From: Palsa-506 sp963836355
GTDB taxonomy: Bacteria; Actinomycetota; Actinomycetes; Streptosporangiales; Streptosporangiaceae
Direction: 5' to 3'
DNA length: 64,000 nucleotides
Assembly (NCBI GenBank): GCA_963836355.1
Contig: CAWIJO010000002.1
Span: 1,436,655 to 1,500,654 of the forward strand
Part shown: positions 1 through 10,951 of the stretch, one piece after another
Numbering within the stretch: position 1 is the stretch's first letter
How the letters are laid out: each line of letters opens with the position of its first letter
The notes under the pieces: generated by a model
Told to the model about the DNA's origin: nothing
The model's database searches: none
The model's input: the letters and a program-made list of their open reading frames with translations, nothing else
Translations under genes and position numbers: made by a program

Positions 1-304
1 GGCCGTAGATGCGCGAGTCGGCCGGGTGTGCGGTGCTCATGGCGCAGCAGCCGGCAGCCAGGTATCCGGTATACCGGGCCGCGGCGTCGTACTCCCTGTC
101 GTCCTCGTCCGGAGCCGCGACGTTCCACAGTGCCTCGGTATTGTCCAGCGGATGCGCGACGATGTCGTCAATCAGCAGCATCCACTCGCCCACGGTCAGC
201 GGGGCGCCGTCCTTGCCGCGGTCGCCGTCGGCCAGCGACCCGAGCGCGCTGATGCGGGCGCGCAGCGACTTGAATCCGTCGCCCGGGTTCCGTACGTCGA
301 TCAT
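1..304 (-). CDS. hypothetical protein, 3' end outside window
   Basis: Open from an ATG at 304 to the window edge (101 codons seen, no stop). A GAGGGG ribosome binding site lies 6 nt upstream of the ATG. The visible protein is acidic, starts MIDVRNPGDGFKSLRARI, continues with GEWMLLIDDIVAHPLDN and ends with an alanine-rich stretch containing a CC pair. There is no signal peptide or membrane segment. It follows the PucR-type regulator by about 110 nt on the same strand, so it may be the last gene of that operon. I do not recognise the family. Third positions are almost all G or C, supporting real coding. Confidence 0.6.
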   Translation of the reverse strand, partial: MIDVRNPGDGFKSLRARISALGSLADGDRGKDGAPLTVGEWMLLIDDIVAHPLDNTEALWNVAAPDEDDREYDAAARYTGYLAAGCCAMSTAHPADSRIYG

Positions 305-415
305 CGCTGGCCCCTCGTTGCCGGGTGTAGCTGGCGTGTTCAGCATCCCCAGCGGTGCCAGGCCCCGGGCAGGTCACCGGGGGACGAAGTACCGCCCGGG
401 CATCGCCCCGCCAGA

Positions 416-2141
416 TCAGCGCTCTTCCTGCAGGGCCTGCAGCGTTCCCCAGGCCCGGGTGGCAAGCTGCAGGTTGAAGTGGACGTCAGGGTCGTTCAGT
501 TCCAGCCCGGTCAGCTCGCGGATGCGCTGCAGCCGGTACTTGAGGGTGCTCTTGTGCACCGATAGCTTGGCGGCAGTGGCGTCATAGTTGCCGCCGTGTT
601 CCAGGTACTGGGTCAGCGTATGCACGAGCTCGGCCTTCCTGCGGGCGTCGTAGTCGAGCAGGCTGCCGAGCCATTCCCGCACGAACTCGTCGACATCGGT
701 GAGATCCGGGATGGCGGCGAGCATGCGGAAGATACCAAGCTTGGGATACTCGCAGGCGCCGCTTCCTGGCAGCAGCGTCTTCTGCAGCCGCAGCGCGAGG
801 CCTGCCTCGCGCAGCGAACGCGGCAGCTCCGAGGGGCGCGCGCAGGAACCGCCCACGCCGATGTGGCTGTGGCCGCCGAGATCCGACATGATCGCGCGGC
901 GGAGTCTTTCCCAGTCGGTCTGGCCGGACGTGACAACGGCGACCTTGCCGGACCAGGTTTCCGACAACCCGGCCTGCCGGATCTGGCGCATTGCCCGCCG
1001 GACCGCGCTCAGCAGCGCGTCGTGCGCCCGGGACCGCCCCTTGCCCTCGATCAGCACCACGCGGTGCGGCCGCCGCAGGTCGTAGTCAAGCGCATCTGCC
1101 CTCGCCTGCGCACTCTGGTCATCCGTCCCGGCCAGCAGGTCATGGATGAGATCACAGCGCAGCCGCAGCTCGGTGTCGGCAATGCTGCGGAGCCTGGCCA
1201 GCTCCATCGAGAGCACGGTCGCACCGTGCTCTAGCGCCACCAGGTCGGCGCTGTCGGCGCTCTGCCCGGAATCTATGAGTGCGATGACCCCGAGCAGGTC
1301 GGGCCGCGGGGACACCAGCAAGACGAGCCGTTCACCGTCCCTTACCGGCTTGCTGGCCCGGATCAGCCGGCGGAGCAGCAGCTCCCGCTTGCCGAAGGGC
1401 TCCTTCGGGTAGGGGTCAGGCGCCCGGGCCTGCCCAGGCGGACAGGTTGCCGTACCGGTCTTCGATCGCGACCGACATGCCGGTGAGCTCGTACAGGGCC
1501 TTCGCGATTCCCGGCTGGCCCTCGCCGGAGACCGCCACGCGGGTGAGCCGGTCGTGGATGTCCATGCTGCGCCGCAGGCTGGTCACCGTCTCGGCGAGCG
1601 CGGCGTTGGTGGCCGCGAGTTCCGCCGCGGTGGCGCGCTCCTTGGCGTGCAGCCGGGCGTTCGACACGGCGACGCCGGTCTGCTGCGCGATGACCTGAAT
1701 CAGGAATCGCTGCTCAGCGGACGGCTCCTGGGCGCAGGAGGCGACCAGGTGGCCTAGCGGGCCGCTGACGCTGCGCAACGGGAAGGCCCACGCCCAGCCG
1801 CGGCCGGGCAGCTCTATCCGGCCGCCGCCGCCGCCCAGCGCGGCTAGCTGTCCGGCAAGGTCACTGGGCACGGGCGCACTTTGGTCGATGCCGCGCCGCC
1901 ACCTGCCGTCGGTGAAGCCGTAGCCCTCGATCCGCCAGGGACCGAGCCCGGGCGCCGACGAGGCGGCCAGTTCCAGGATCTGGTCCTCGCCGACCGACTC
2001 GGTCATCAGCAGCGAGATCACCAGCAGCGCCCGGAATTCGCCCAGCCGCTCCCGCAGGTTCCCGTTGGCTGTTTCCTGGGGCCGGGCGGGCCGGATGGCG
2101 TTGGCGGCCCCATCATCCGGCGCTGCCTGCATGGCGGTCAT
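416..2141 (-). pseudogene. GAF-PucR type transcriptional regulator, frameshifted
   Basis: Two open frames make one classical regulator. The upstream part (2141 down to a TGA at 1416-1418, 241 aa) is a GAF-like sensor with a central coiled segment and ends SAWAGPGA. The downstream part (about 1417 to 416) continues in the +1 frame with PDPYPKEPFGKRELLLRRL and ends in the PucR C-terminal helix-turn-helix (NYDATAAKLSVHKSTLKYRL). In the family these parts are a single polypeptide. The join is GCC TGA CCCC, so one extra base explains the break. If not repaired, the downstream part could start only at an internal TTG/GTG near 1321. PucR/CdaR-type proteins are DNA-binding activators. The gene follows the MEDS gene by 12 nt, so sensor and regulator are probably co-transcribed. 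Confidence 0.8.
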
Positions 2142-2153
2142 CGCGGCGGCGAA

Positions 2154-2774
2154 TCAGCTGTGCGCTGACCTGAGGAACTCATCCGGGCCCAGGTAGTACG
2201 GGTTCTCGACGAGGATGCCCTGCACCAGCACCTGCGGATGCGTCTTGACAATGTTGACCACGACCTCTCCGCTGAACAGGTCCAGGTCGTACAGGCACAG
2301 CACGATGACCGGGTAGCTCGGGGTGACGCGGTTCAGCTCGGACTCGTAGCCGACGAGATGCTCCACCCCCGGCGCATCGCGCAGCGCCCAGGTCATCTCG
2401 CCCACCAGCCGGCAAAAGGCGTACCCCTGCGCCGCCGCCTTGACCATGTTCTCGGTCCAGAAGGTGAGCATGTCGCTGGTCGTGAACTCGCCGCCGGCCA
2501 GGTAGGTCGATTGGGGCAGGTGGATATCCAGCTGGCCGGCGAAGGGGTCAGGGCCGTCGCAGACGGACAGCGACTCGAGCCGCTTGGCCGTGTATTTGGC
2601 CGTGCATGCGGAGTCAACGATGCAGATGCACTTGTCTCCCGCGGTCAGGCCCGCGCCAAGGTAGGGGGTGAGCAGCCGGTCCCGGTCGCTGTCGCCCCGG
2701 TAGAACGCGCACACATGGCTGCCCGGACGCAGGTCTATCTCGCCTATACCACTCGGTACCGTCACAACGGTCAT
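2154..2774 (-). CDS. MEDS domain sensory protein
   Basis: About 206 aa. The protein has the DcmR-type MEDS pattern: LRPGSHVCAFYRGD near the N-terminus, GLTAGDKCICIVD, then a FWTENMVKAAAQGYAFCRLV block, EMTWAL, and a C-terminal VLVQGILVENPYYLGPDEFL. MEDS proteins in actinomycetes usually stand next to STAS, ATPase or GAF regulators and are thought to sense small molecules or act in stress signalling. The ATG at 2774 fits the family N-terminus (MTVVTVPSGIGEIDL). The same frame opens earlier, at 2837, but the added 21 residues do not look like the family. It is the first gene of a probable operon with the GAF-PucR gene, 12 nt downstream. Confidence 0.82.
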   Translation of the reverse strand: MTVVTVPSGIGEIDLRPGSHVCAFYRGDSDRDRLLTPYLGAGLTAGDKCICIVDSACTAKYTAKRLESLSVCDGPDPFAGQLDIHLPQSTYLAGGEFTTSDMLTFWTENMVKAAAQGYAFCRLVGEMTWALRDAPGVEHLVGYESELNRVTPSYPVIVLCLYDLDLFSGEVVVNIVKTHPQVLVQGILVENPYYLGPDEFLRSAHS

Positions 2775-3067
2775 CCGCAGCACCACCCGTGAACGCGATA
2801 GCCGGATGATACGTGGTAAACAGAACTTCTGGCTCACCCCCCCAGGACGGAGATTTATTCATCGTCCGCCTGGCGGGACCAGGAGTGTCGACGCGGCGGG
2901 CGGTGCGGCCGGCCAGCTTCGCCCTGGGCCGCGCCGGCTTGTGCCTGCGACCTGGGGTGCAAGGTAGCCGTCAAGCAGAGTGCAACACCATCGTCCGGGT
3001 CGGCAGCGCACGCTGGTGCTGCGGTTCCTGCCCGGGAAGCCGTTTGCGCCAGCTACCGGAGGACGCC

Positions 3068-3703
3068 ATGCCATGCGGCTGTGTGGGTGAACGTATTCTG
3101 CAGGAAAGATACGGCACTACCCAGCGAGCCCAGCAGTTCTACCAGAACCAGGTCACAGGTCAGCTCACCCCGGTCATGCAGCAATTCATCCAGCGCATGG
3201 AAATGGCGTTCATCGCCACGAGCGACGGCTCAGGACAGTGCGACTGCAGCTTCCGCGCTGGCCCGGCCGGCTTCATCAGGGTCCTGGACGACTGCACTAT
3301 CGCCTATCCTGAGTACCGGGGCAACGGCGTGATGGCCAGTCTCGGTAACATTCTGCAGAACCCGTACATCGGCATCCTCCTCGTAGACTTTACGCACGAT
3401 CTCATCGGTCTGCATGTAAACGGCGACGCTAGCATTGTCACTCCCGCACGCATGCTGGAATTTAATCTTCACATTCCGGAGTCTGGGCATCCGGGCCGGC
3501 AGCCAGTGCAGTGGGTACTTGTGCAGGTCACCGAGGCCTACATTCATTGTTCCAAGCACATTCCCAAGATGGTCCCGCAGTCCCGGGTGCGGCACTGGGG
3601 AACAGATAACCCGCGCCATAAGGGCAGCGACTTTTTCGGCACCGCAGCCAGCAAGGTCGCGGCGGCCCAATCCGATCCGGTCCCGGCAGAGAATAGTAGC
3701 TGA
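3068..3703 (+). CDS. pyridoxamine 5'-phosphate oxidase-related flavin-binding protein
   Basis: 211 aa from an ATG preceded by GGAGG at ideal spacing; the frame is open further upstream but the residues there are arbitrary. The N-terminal part is helical (QLTPVMQQFIQRMEMAFIAT). It is followed by the split-barrel flavin-binding core: CDCSFRAGPAGFIRVLDD, TIAYPEYRGNGVMASLGNI, PYIGILLVDF and GLHVNGDASIV. This matches the PPOX-like family of putative FMN/F420-binding proteins (COG3576 type), usually of unknown substrate. A Cys pair (MPCGC) at the N-terminus and a CDC motif are unusual. It is divergent from the MEDS gene with about 290 nt between, which probably holds both promoters. A cytoplasmic redox role is inferred. 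Confidence 0.8.
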   Translation: MPCGCVGERILQERYGTTQRAQQFYQNQVTGQLTPVMQQFIQRMEMAFIATSDGSGQCDCSFRAGPAGFIRVLDDCTIAYPEYRGNGVMASLGNILQNPYIGILLVDFTHDLIGLHVNGDASIVTPARMLEFNLHIPESGHPGRQPVQWVLVQVTEAYIHCSKHIPKMVPQSRVRHWGTDNPRHKGSDFFGTAASKVAAAQSDPVPAENSS

Positions 3704-3713
3704 CCGGTGCTAG

Positions 3714-4751
3714 CTATCGGACGGGATCACGTCGCAGCGGCCCCGGGCCGGCCCGGTTCAGGCCTTCGGCCCGGGTGACCGGGTCATGGCCGGCGATGTT
3801 GAAGGCGACCAGCGAGGTGCGGCGTGCGGGGTCCGGGGGGCCGTAGATGGTGATTCCCGGGATGGCGGCGAGCTGGTTGAGTGCCCGGGCGGTCAGCTGC
3901 TGGTTCCAGGCTGATACGCGGTCCATGGCGTGCTGGACGGCGCTGCGCCCGACGGGCCTGCCGGTGCCGAAGTACGCCGGGCGTCTTGGCGTCAGCGCGA
4001 GGTCGAGCAGGAGGCGCAGGGCTTGCGCGGAGGCGATGGTGCCGAGGATGTTGGGCGTCCCGGCGGCATATTTCCACGGCAGCGCGTTGTACTCGACATG
4101 CCCGGGGAAGACGCGCCCTTCGGCGATCATGTCACCGCCGTACAGGAACGGCAGCGACGACGCGGCCAGGTGCTCTTTGGCGTACAGCGCTCCCATCCCG
4201 AACGGCGCCAGCATCTTGTGGAAGGAGAACGCCAGGTAATCGGCGTCCAGGTGCTGCACGTCAGTGAAGGATCCGGGGACCAGCTGCGCGCCGTCGATGA
4301 GCAGGTACGAGCGCCGTTCGCCGCCGGGCTGGCGGTACCCGCCGGCGTCAGCCAGCGCCCGGATGGCCCGGACCGGGTTGCGGGTGCCGAGGAAGTTCGA
4401 CGCGCCGGTGCAGCAGACCAGCTTGGTGCGCGCGTCGATCAGCGATGCCAGGTGATCCAGGTCCAGCTCGCCGGTGCGCGGGTCAAACCGCGCCAGCCGG
4501 CATTCCGCCCGCCGCCCCAGCCGGGGCAGGATCTCCCGGCACATCGCATGCCACGGGACGTAGTTGGAGTTGTGCTCCATCGCCGTCGTCACGACGTTGT
4601 CGCCGTCGCGGAACTCGGTCAGCAGCGAGTACATCACCGCGTTGATGGCCTCGGTCGTGTTGCGGTACAGCGCGATACAGGCCCGCCCCGGCGCGCCGAT
4701 GAACCGCGCGATCGTGTCGAAAGACTCCTCGAACAGCGCCGTCATCGCCAC
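3714..4751 (-). pseudogene. class V aminotransferase (cysteine desulfurase-like), truncated at both ends
   Basis: 345 aa of a fold-type I PLP enzyme. Visible motifs are RNTTEAINAVMYSL, TAMEHNSNYVPWHAM, LLIDGAQLVPGSFTDVQ and the PLP-lysine region FSFHKMLAPFGMGALY. Family members normally have about 50 more N-terminal residues (the LDNAATS region) and about 80 more C-terminal residues carrying the catalytic Cys loop. Here the frame begins at FEESFDTIARFIGAPGRA and stops after LNRAGPGPLRRDPVR. Both ends are therefore missing, which makes activity unlikely. It ends 10 nt from the convergent PPOX-type gene. The 10-mer GCTAGCTATC occurs on both sides (about 3707 and 4849). Confidence 0.75.
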
Positions 4752-4901
4752 TGAGGCGCTGATTCATGGCGCCCGGGTTACCTGCGGCGCCGGGCAATTT
4801 TGCGCCGGGCGCGGCCCGGGAAGCGGGCACAGCGACAGCGCCCGCGTAGCTAGCTATCATCGCGTGGTCCTTTCCGTGTCGCCTTGGCGCTCAGACGACC
4901 G

Positions 4902-5084
4902 TTACGGCCAGCCCGCCCCGTCGGGCTTGGCGGCGTTCGTCACGGTCACCGCAAACGTGCCGTCCTGGTCCGGTGTGAGCACGTCCTGGTTCGGCTTCTT
5001 CGGCGTGACGGCCGAGACCGTCGTGCTCACCTGGGTGTCGAGGTAGCTGGCGGCCGCCGGAATGCCGGTCAGTTCGATGGGCAT
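4902..5084 (-). CDS. small hypothetical protein, 60 aa
   Basis: Starts with ATG and a good AGGAAGGG site 8 nt upstream. The 60-residue product begins MPIELTGIPAAASYLDTQ and contains VSAVTPKKPNQDVLTPDQDG and FAVTVTNAAKPDGAGWP, a beta-rich pattern resembling the first strands of an immunoglobulin-like (CARDB/DUF11-type) domain. It stops at TAA directly after GWP, so it could be the N-terminal stub of a longer protein. No signal peptide. It lies between the aminotransferase relic and the GCTAGC repeats. Function unknown. Confidence 0.5.
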   Translation of the reverse strand: MPIELTGIPAAASYLDTQVSTTVSAVTPKKPNQDVLTPDQDGTFAVTVTNAAKPDGAGWP

Positions 5085-5137
5085 GGCTGGGTCCCTTCCT
5101 GGGCGTGGTCTGGCAGACGCCAGCCTCGGCCGCTCGT

Positions 5138-5206
5138 GTTAGCGGGGCGCTAGCGAACTATCCGGAGGGCTAGCGAGCCATCAGGGCCGCTAGCCGGGGT
5201 GCTAGC
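5138..5206. repeat. GCTAGC-centred short tandem repeats, 20-bp period
   Basis: GCTAGC occurs at 5149, 5169, 5189 and 5201, with a degenerate GTTAGC at 5138. The first three copies are exactly 20 bp apart, and the units GCTAGCGAACTATCCGGAG and GCTAGCGAGCCATCAGGGC are clearly related. The last copy supplies the TAG stop of the regulator relic on the minus strand. CTAG is usually rare, so four copies in 60 bp are notable. It could be a regulator site array or a small repeat expansion. Confidence 0.6.
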
Positions 5207-6157
5207 GAGCAGCCCCGAAGGTGGCGATGCGCCGGAGCAGAATCTTCGTCGTCTCCGCGGGGACCGCGCCGACCTCAGTGAGCGCTTCGCTCATGCGCCG
5301 GGCGGCCTCGCTCGCCGCGTTGTGGTCACCGAGCTGGATCTGGGTCGCGATGGCGAGGCGGTGGGCCCGCTCGTTGTACCCGTCGGCCGCAAGCACGGCC
5401 TGAGCGCTCCGCACCGAGTCGGCGGCCCGGCCGTCGCTGAGCCGGATCTCGCCGAGCGCGAGGGTCGAGTCGATGAGCGCCGACCGCACCCGGGTCCGCT
5501 GCCCGCTCATCTCCTCCAGATCCACCAGATCGACGAGCGGTTCGCCCTGCCAGAGCGTCGCGGCCGCGGCCAGCGCGCTGGCGTGCCCGATCTGGTCGCC
5601 CGCTGCCCAAGCCCGCACGTCCGCCCAGCCGACCAGGGCGAGCGCGAGGAACGGCGATTGGCACCCGCCCGCTGAACACGACGTGACCGTTGCTGGGAAG
5701 CTGCCGGACGACCTCAGCGAGTAGCGTCTCCGATGCCGAACCGGCGAGCTGGTGGACGTCGTCGAGCACCAGGCACACGTCGATCGGCGACATTTGCCGC
5801 ATCGCCGCAAGCACGTCACGGCGGTGCCCCGCGGTCTCCGCTGGGTCCAGGCCGATCGCCCGGCAGCAGGCGGCCACGAACTGCGCGGGATCCTCGTCGT
5901 CCGGCCTGACATGACACCCACGCGTCGATGCCGAGCGGCGCCGTCAGGTTCTGGCGCATGGCCTGAGCCAGCAGCGTCGTCTTGCCGAACCCTGCGCCAG
6001 CGACGATCGTCGTGACTGGCCGCTCGAAGCGCCCGGCCAGCAGTGAAAGCAGCCGGCCTCGGACCATTTCGCCCCTCAGCGCAGCGGGCGGGCCGGGCAA
6101 GGAACGAGCACCGACCGACCGCGGAATGGCGTCCACGCGGCCGGCACTAGGGCACAT
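5202..6157 (-). pseudogene. AfsR/MalT-like ATPase-BTAD regulator, collapsed
   Basis: Parts of one regulator lie in three frames. 6157 to about 5905 holds the start and Walker A (VAGAGFGKTTLLAQAM, then GIDAWVSC). About 5905 to 5680 continues in another frame with PDDEDPAQFVAACCRAIGLD and the Walker B region DVCLVLDDVHQLAGSASE. From about 5680 to 5202 a third frame gives a bacterial transcriptional activation domain (WADVRAWAAGDQIGHASAL to TKILLRRIATFGAAR). The winged-helix part that should lie between ATPase and BTAD is absent, so besides two frameshifts there is an internal deletion. This cannot make a working regulator. Confidence 0.75.
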
Positions 6158-6609
6158 CGACTAATACGACAGTCAAGTTTTGGTATATTTAACGCAAAGT
6201 ACGCCGGATGATGTGGCGGCCGGCCAGCCTCAGTCCTGGGTGCCTGGCTGGATGCGTTGTTTGCCTGCGCGGCCAGCCGGTTGGGCGGTGGCGCCACCGG
6301 CGGCAGGCCCGTCCGGCCCGCGGAATCTCTCCTTTCAGCCACTCACCCGGAATCGCGATGACGGCTCGCGATCGCGCTTCTTCACCGCGTAATTTATAGA
6401 AACGGAATTCCAGGACCGCGTCAGCTGACTCCACCCCGAGCCGGTCACGATGTGAATCAATTGAACCGGACACGTCATTCCACCCGGGCTGCGGGCTACC
6501 TGCGCACCCCGCTGGTCGCAGCACGGCGGCCTGGCCAGGCGGTGACATCGCAGACCGGCGTGACATGGCAGACTCGCAGCCAGGACGCCAAATGAGGGGT
6601 TGTGCGGCG
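6158..6609. other. intergenic region with A/T-rich patch and 14-bp direct repeat
   Basis: No gene recognised. An unusually A/T-rich stretch (about 6160-6200, containing TTTTGGTATATTTAACG) may be a promoter. Just before the dehydrogenase start there is a direct repeat GTGACATCGCAGAC (6542-6555) / GTGACATGGCAGAC (6560-6573), 18 bp apart, a candidate regulator site. A GAGGGG element at about 6593 serves the ATG at 6610. Confidence 0.4.
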
Positions 6610-8400
<1,791 letters not shown>

Positions 8401-8438
8401 CCATGCGCTAACCAAGCCCTGCGCCGGAGCGGTCGTGG

Positions 8439-9260
8439 TCATAGGTCGATGCGCCCCTGGCCCGCGCGTAGCACACCAACAAATCTCTCCACATCGCCCC
8501 TGGACAGTGATCGCCGCCACTCGCTGACGGAGCCTCGGATGACGATGCCCTCGGCATGGGTCTCGACCGACGTCACCGCGACGTTGCCAGGCAGCGAGGC
8601 CAGGGACACATGGTAGGCAGGCAGCCGCAACGGCACCCGACGGCTGCCGAGGCGCAGGGCACGTGGCCGCAGCAGGATCGACCGTCCTTCGGCGGCCGCC
8701 TTAACTTCCATCCGCGCCCTGCGCGCCCGGCCGGCCAGGCCGATATGCGGGCCGCCTGCGTCGATAGCCAGGTCGAATCGGGGCTCGACCCTAGCCAGCC
8801 AACTCGACGCGAACGATGCCGGGATGTTCATTTCCCACAGCACCGGTGCGGCGACGAGCGCCGGTGACGCGCCGGGCCGGAGGTGAACGTTTCTGGCCCG
8901 GATCTCCACCTGCCCGAACTGGCCGCCCTGCCATTCGATGTCGCGTGCGGCGATGCGGATCTCGCCGTACTGGCCCATCGACCGGGCGAGATCCGTACCG
9001 TGCACCGAGATGTCATCGAGGACCATCGTCAGGTCGCGGCCCCTGACCCGGAACGTTCTGTTCTTGCCGATCAGCCGGGCACGGACGGCATCGACGATCA
9101 CGCCGAAGGGATCCCCGGGCAGCGTTTGCGGAATGGGCAGGCCCAGAAATGCCCTTGCGGCTGTGGACAAGGAGAGAAGTTCCGTCCAGGTGTGCTTCCA
9201 CTCATCCGGCCACCAGCGATCGGACGGCGTTGACGCCACCATGGGCACATGCTGGCACAT
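8439..9260 (-). CDS. DUF2993 / LmeA-like phospholipid-binding protein
   Basis: 273 aa. The body fits the DUF2993 family: DPFGVIVDAVRARLIGKNRTF near residue 50, a repeated amphipathic beta pattern (DLTMVLDDISVHGTDLARS, EIRIAARDIEWQGGQFGQVE) and a C-terminal VTSVETHAEGIVIRGSVSEW followed by RFVGVLR. LmeA of mycobacteria binds phospholipids in the cell envelope and supports mannan elongation. This copy has no visible signal peptide or lipobox, so it is probably cytoplasmic or membrane-associated. The start at 9260 has GGGGA 8 nt upstream; 9242 is an alternative ATG. It converges on the dehydrogenase with only 38 nt between. Confidence 0.8.
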   Translation of the reverse strand: MCQHVPMVASTPSDRWWPDEWKHTWTELLSLSTAARAFLGLPIPQTLPGDPFGVIVDAVRARLIGKNRTFRVRGRDLTMVLDDISVHGTDLARSMGQYGEIRIAARDIEWQGGQFGQVEIRARNVHLRPGASPALVAAPVLWEMNIPASFASSWLARVEPRFDLAIDAGGPHIGLAGRARRARMEVKAAAEGRSILLRPRALRLGSRRVPLRLPAYHVSLASLPGNVAVTSVETHAEGIVIRGSVSEWRRSLSRGDVERFVGVLRAGQGRIDL

Positions 9261-9530
9261 AGGTCATTCCCCGGCAACGGGCCACCCGGGCGCACGCGCC
9301 GACGACCGCGCGGAAGCCGCCGACGCACGCGCCGCCAGGCTGCCCGCCTGGTCAGGTCCGCGCACACACGTCCGCACCTGCGCGCCGCGCCACCGCCCAC
9401 CCGCCGTCGGGCGACCGCAGCGTGCAGCGTCAGGCGGTTCCGGCGCGCAAGTACGTCAAGAGTTCGTGACGAGCGCGATGGCGGGCCGTTGCCCGGGGCC
9501 GATGTGCGGCGATCACACTGGCGGCGAGGG

Positions 9531-9983
9531 TCAGCCGGCGATCTCGGCCGCGAGCAGCGCTCCTAGCTCCCAGCAGTCTTGGAGGTCTTGCCTGCCGGGT
9601 GTTCCGGTGACGCAGGCCGGCGGCCGGACCGCGTGCCATTGCAGGCCGGTGGTGATCGACTCCACCGCCCGGGCCGCCCCGCCGGTGTCCAGATTGCCGT
9701 GCACGTACAGGCCGTAGGGCCGGCGCCGGGTGGCCTCCAGGCACGGGTAATAGATCTGGTCGAAGAAGTGCTTGAGCGCGCCGGACATGTAGCCGATGTT
9801 GGCCGGGGTGCCGAGCAGGTAGCCGTCGGCCGACAGCACGTCGGCCGCCGCCGCGGTCAGGGCCGGCCGGATGACCACCTCGACGCCCTCGATCTCATCG
9901 GTCCGCGCCCCGCTGACCGCCGCCTCGAACATGGCCTGCAGGGCAGGCGAGGGCGTGTGATGGACGACCAGCAGCCTTGGCAT
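9531..9983 (-). CDS. flavodoxin / NADPH-dependent FMN reductase family protein
   Basis: 150 aa from ATG 9983 (MPRLLVVHHTPSPALQAMFE). The phosphate-binding loop VVHHTPSPAL is followed by ADGYLLGTPANIGYMSGALK and HFFDQIYYPCLEATRRRPYG, the typical second flavin contact region of WrbA/flavodoxin-like proteins. VHGNLDTGGAARAVESITTGL follows. It should bind FMN and carry electrons or reduce small molecules in the cytoplasm. The frame extends 27 codons upstream but those residues are arginine- and glycine-rich and unlike the family. It stands alone, facing away from the downstream genes. Confidence 0.85.
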   Translation of the reverse strand: MPRLLVVHHTPSPALQAMFEAAVSGARTDEIEGVEVVIRPALTAAAADVLSADGYLLGTPANIGYMSGALKHFFDQIYYPCLEATRRRPYGLYVHGNLDTGGAARAVESITTGLQWHAVRPPACVTGTPGRQDLQDCWELGALLAAEIAG

Positions 9984-10233
9984 CAGCACCGAGCCTAGAC
10001 GACGCCCGGCCGCCTTCCACCCGCCTCCGGCCAGGGCCTCGCCACGCGTTCCCAACCCACGCAAGCGGCCACCGGCGGGATAAAGGGCGGGGATGCGCGC
10101 CTCGCCGGAACCGAACGCTGATCACGCACCGTGAGGGCGCGAGATCGCCCGCGCGGCTGCCTGCTCCCTGGCACCCGGCTCTAACCCTGGCTTTTCACCG
10201 GGATGCTGAGCTGACTGGCGCGTCGACCGTAAA

Positions 10234-10299
10234 AGGTGCTCCTGAACTGGGACGATAAGAGTGCTGAAGCCCTTATCAACGCAAGTTCGAGGAGCACCT
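10234..10299. repeat. 66-nt nested palindrome (IS end / MITE-like or structured element)
   Basis: The outer arms AGGTGCTCCTGAACT (10234-10248) and AGTTCGAGGAGCACCT (10284-10299) pair perfectly except for one extra base. An inner pair GATAAG (10254-10259) / CTTATC (10272-10277) adds a second stem. It lies in a 545-nt gene-free region (9984-10528). The form is typical of a short mobile-element remnant or a folded RNA; no transposase is attached. I see no other feature in this gap except the start region of the next gene. Confidence 0.5.
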
Positions 10300-10528
10300 C
10301 AAAAGTGAACCTTACCGGGGTGGTCGAAGGGCCTGGACGTCACCGGCGATGGCGAGGGAATCGTGTCGCACGCCGGACTGGCCCTGCTGCGCCAGCTAGC
10401 GGGGTGCGGGGCGGCGATTCTTCAAGCCGGGCGGCCGTCCAGGGCAGGGCTTGCCGGGTTTCGGTGCGCGAGCCGGCTGGGCCGCTGGAGCGCTGGCCAC
10501 AGCCGGCGGCGGGTGAGAAGATGCGGTC

Positions 10529-10861
10529 ATGGCCGCTGACGGAGACGACCCGGTACGGCAGTTCGCCGCAGCCCGGGGGGCCGCCGCCGCCGCGCTGGGC
10601 GAGTGGGCCCAGCGGGTGACGGCCGCTACCACTGAGGCGCTGGGCAAACTCGATCCGGCTGTCCGCGCGGCGATCGACGCCGGGCGGACAGTGGTGGCCG
10701 GGGACTGGCGCCGCTGCCACTGCCCGTGCTGCGAGGCACACCCAGATGATATGGGCATATGTGACGGCAGAGCCGTCATGACCCGGCAGCTAGGCGACGT
10801 AAACGTGCGGCTGTGCGCACCGTGTGCGGTGGCGCAGGGTGTCGCGGAAATGGCCCGATAA
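10529..10861 (+). CDS. small cysteine-rich hypothetical protein, 110 aa
   Basis: Starts at ATG with GAGAAG upstream. The N-terminal half is helical and alanine-rich (AAARGAAAAALGEWAQRV). The C-terminal half has six cysteines: CHCPCC, then GICDGRAV, then RLCAPCAVAQG. The spacing suggests a metal-binding (probably zinc) fold. GC-rich third positions and clean boundaries support a real gene. The shared orientation suggests a link to the SixA-like phosphatase 90 nt downstream. The family is seen in actinomycetes as hypothetical; I do not know its function. Confidence 0.65.
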   Translation: MAADGDDPVRQFAAARGAAAAALGEWAQRVTAATTEALGKLDPAVRAAIDAGRTVVAGDWRRCHCPCCEAHPDDMGICDGRAVMTRQLGDVNVRLCAPCAVAQGVAEMAR

Positions 10862-10951
10862 GCCCGCGGGCAGAGAAGATTCTGGCTCGGGGTCCGCTGG
10901 AGTGTCGAGCGTGGCCGGGCGCGACGAGGCCGGATATGCGAGGGTTGCATC

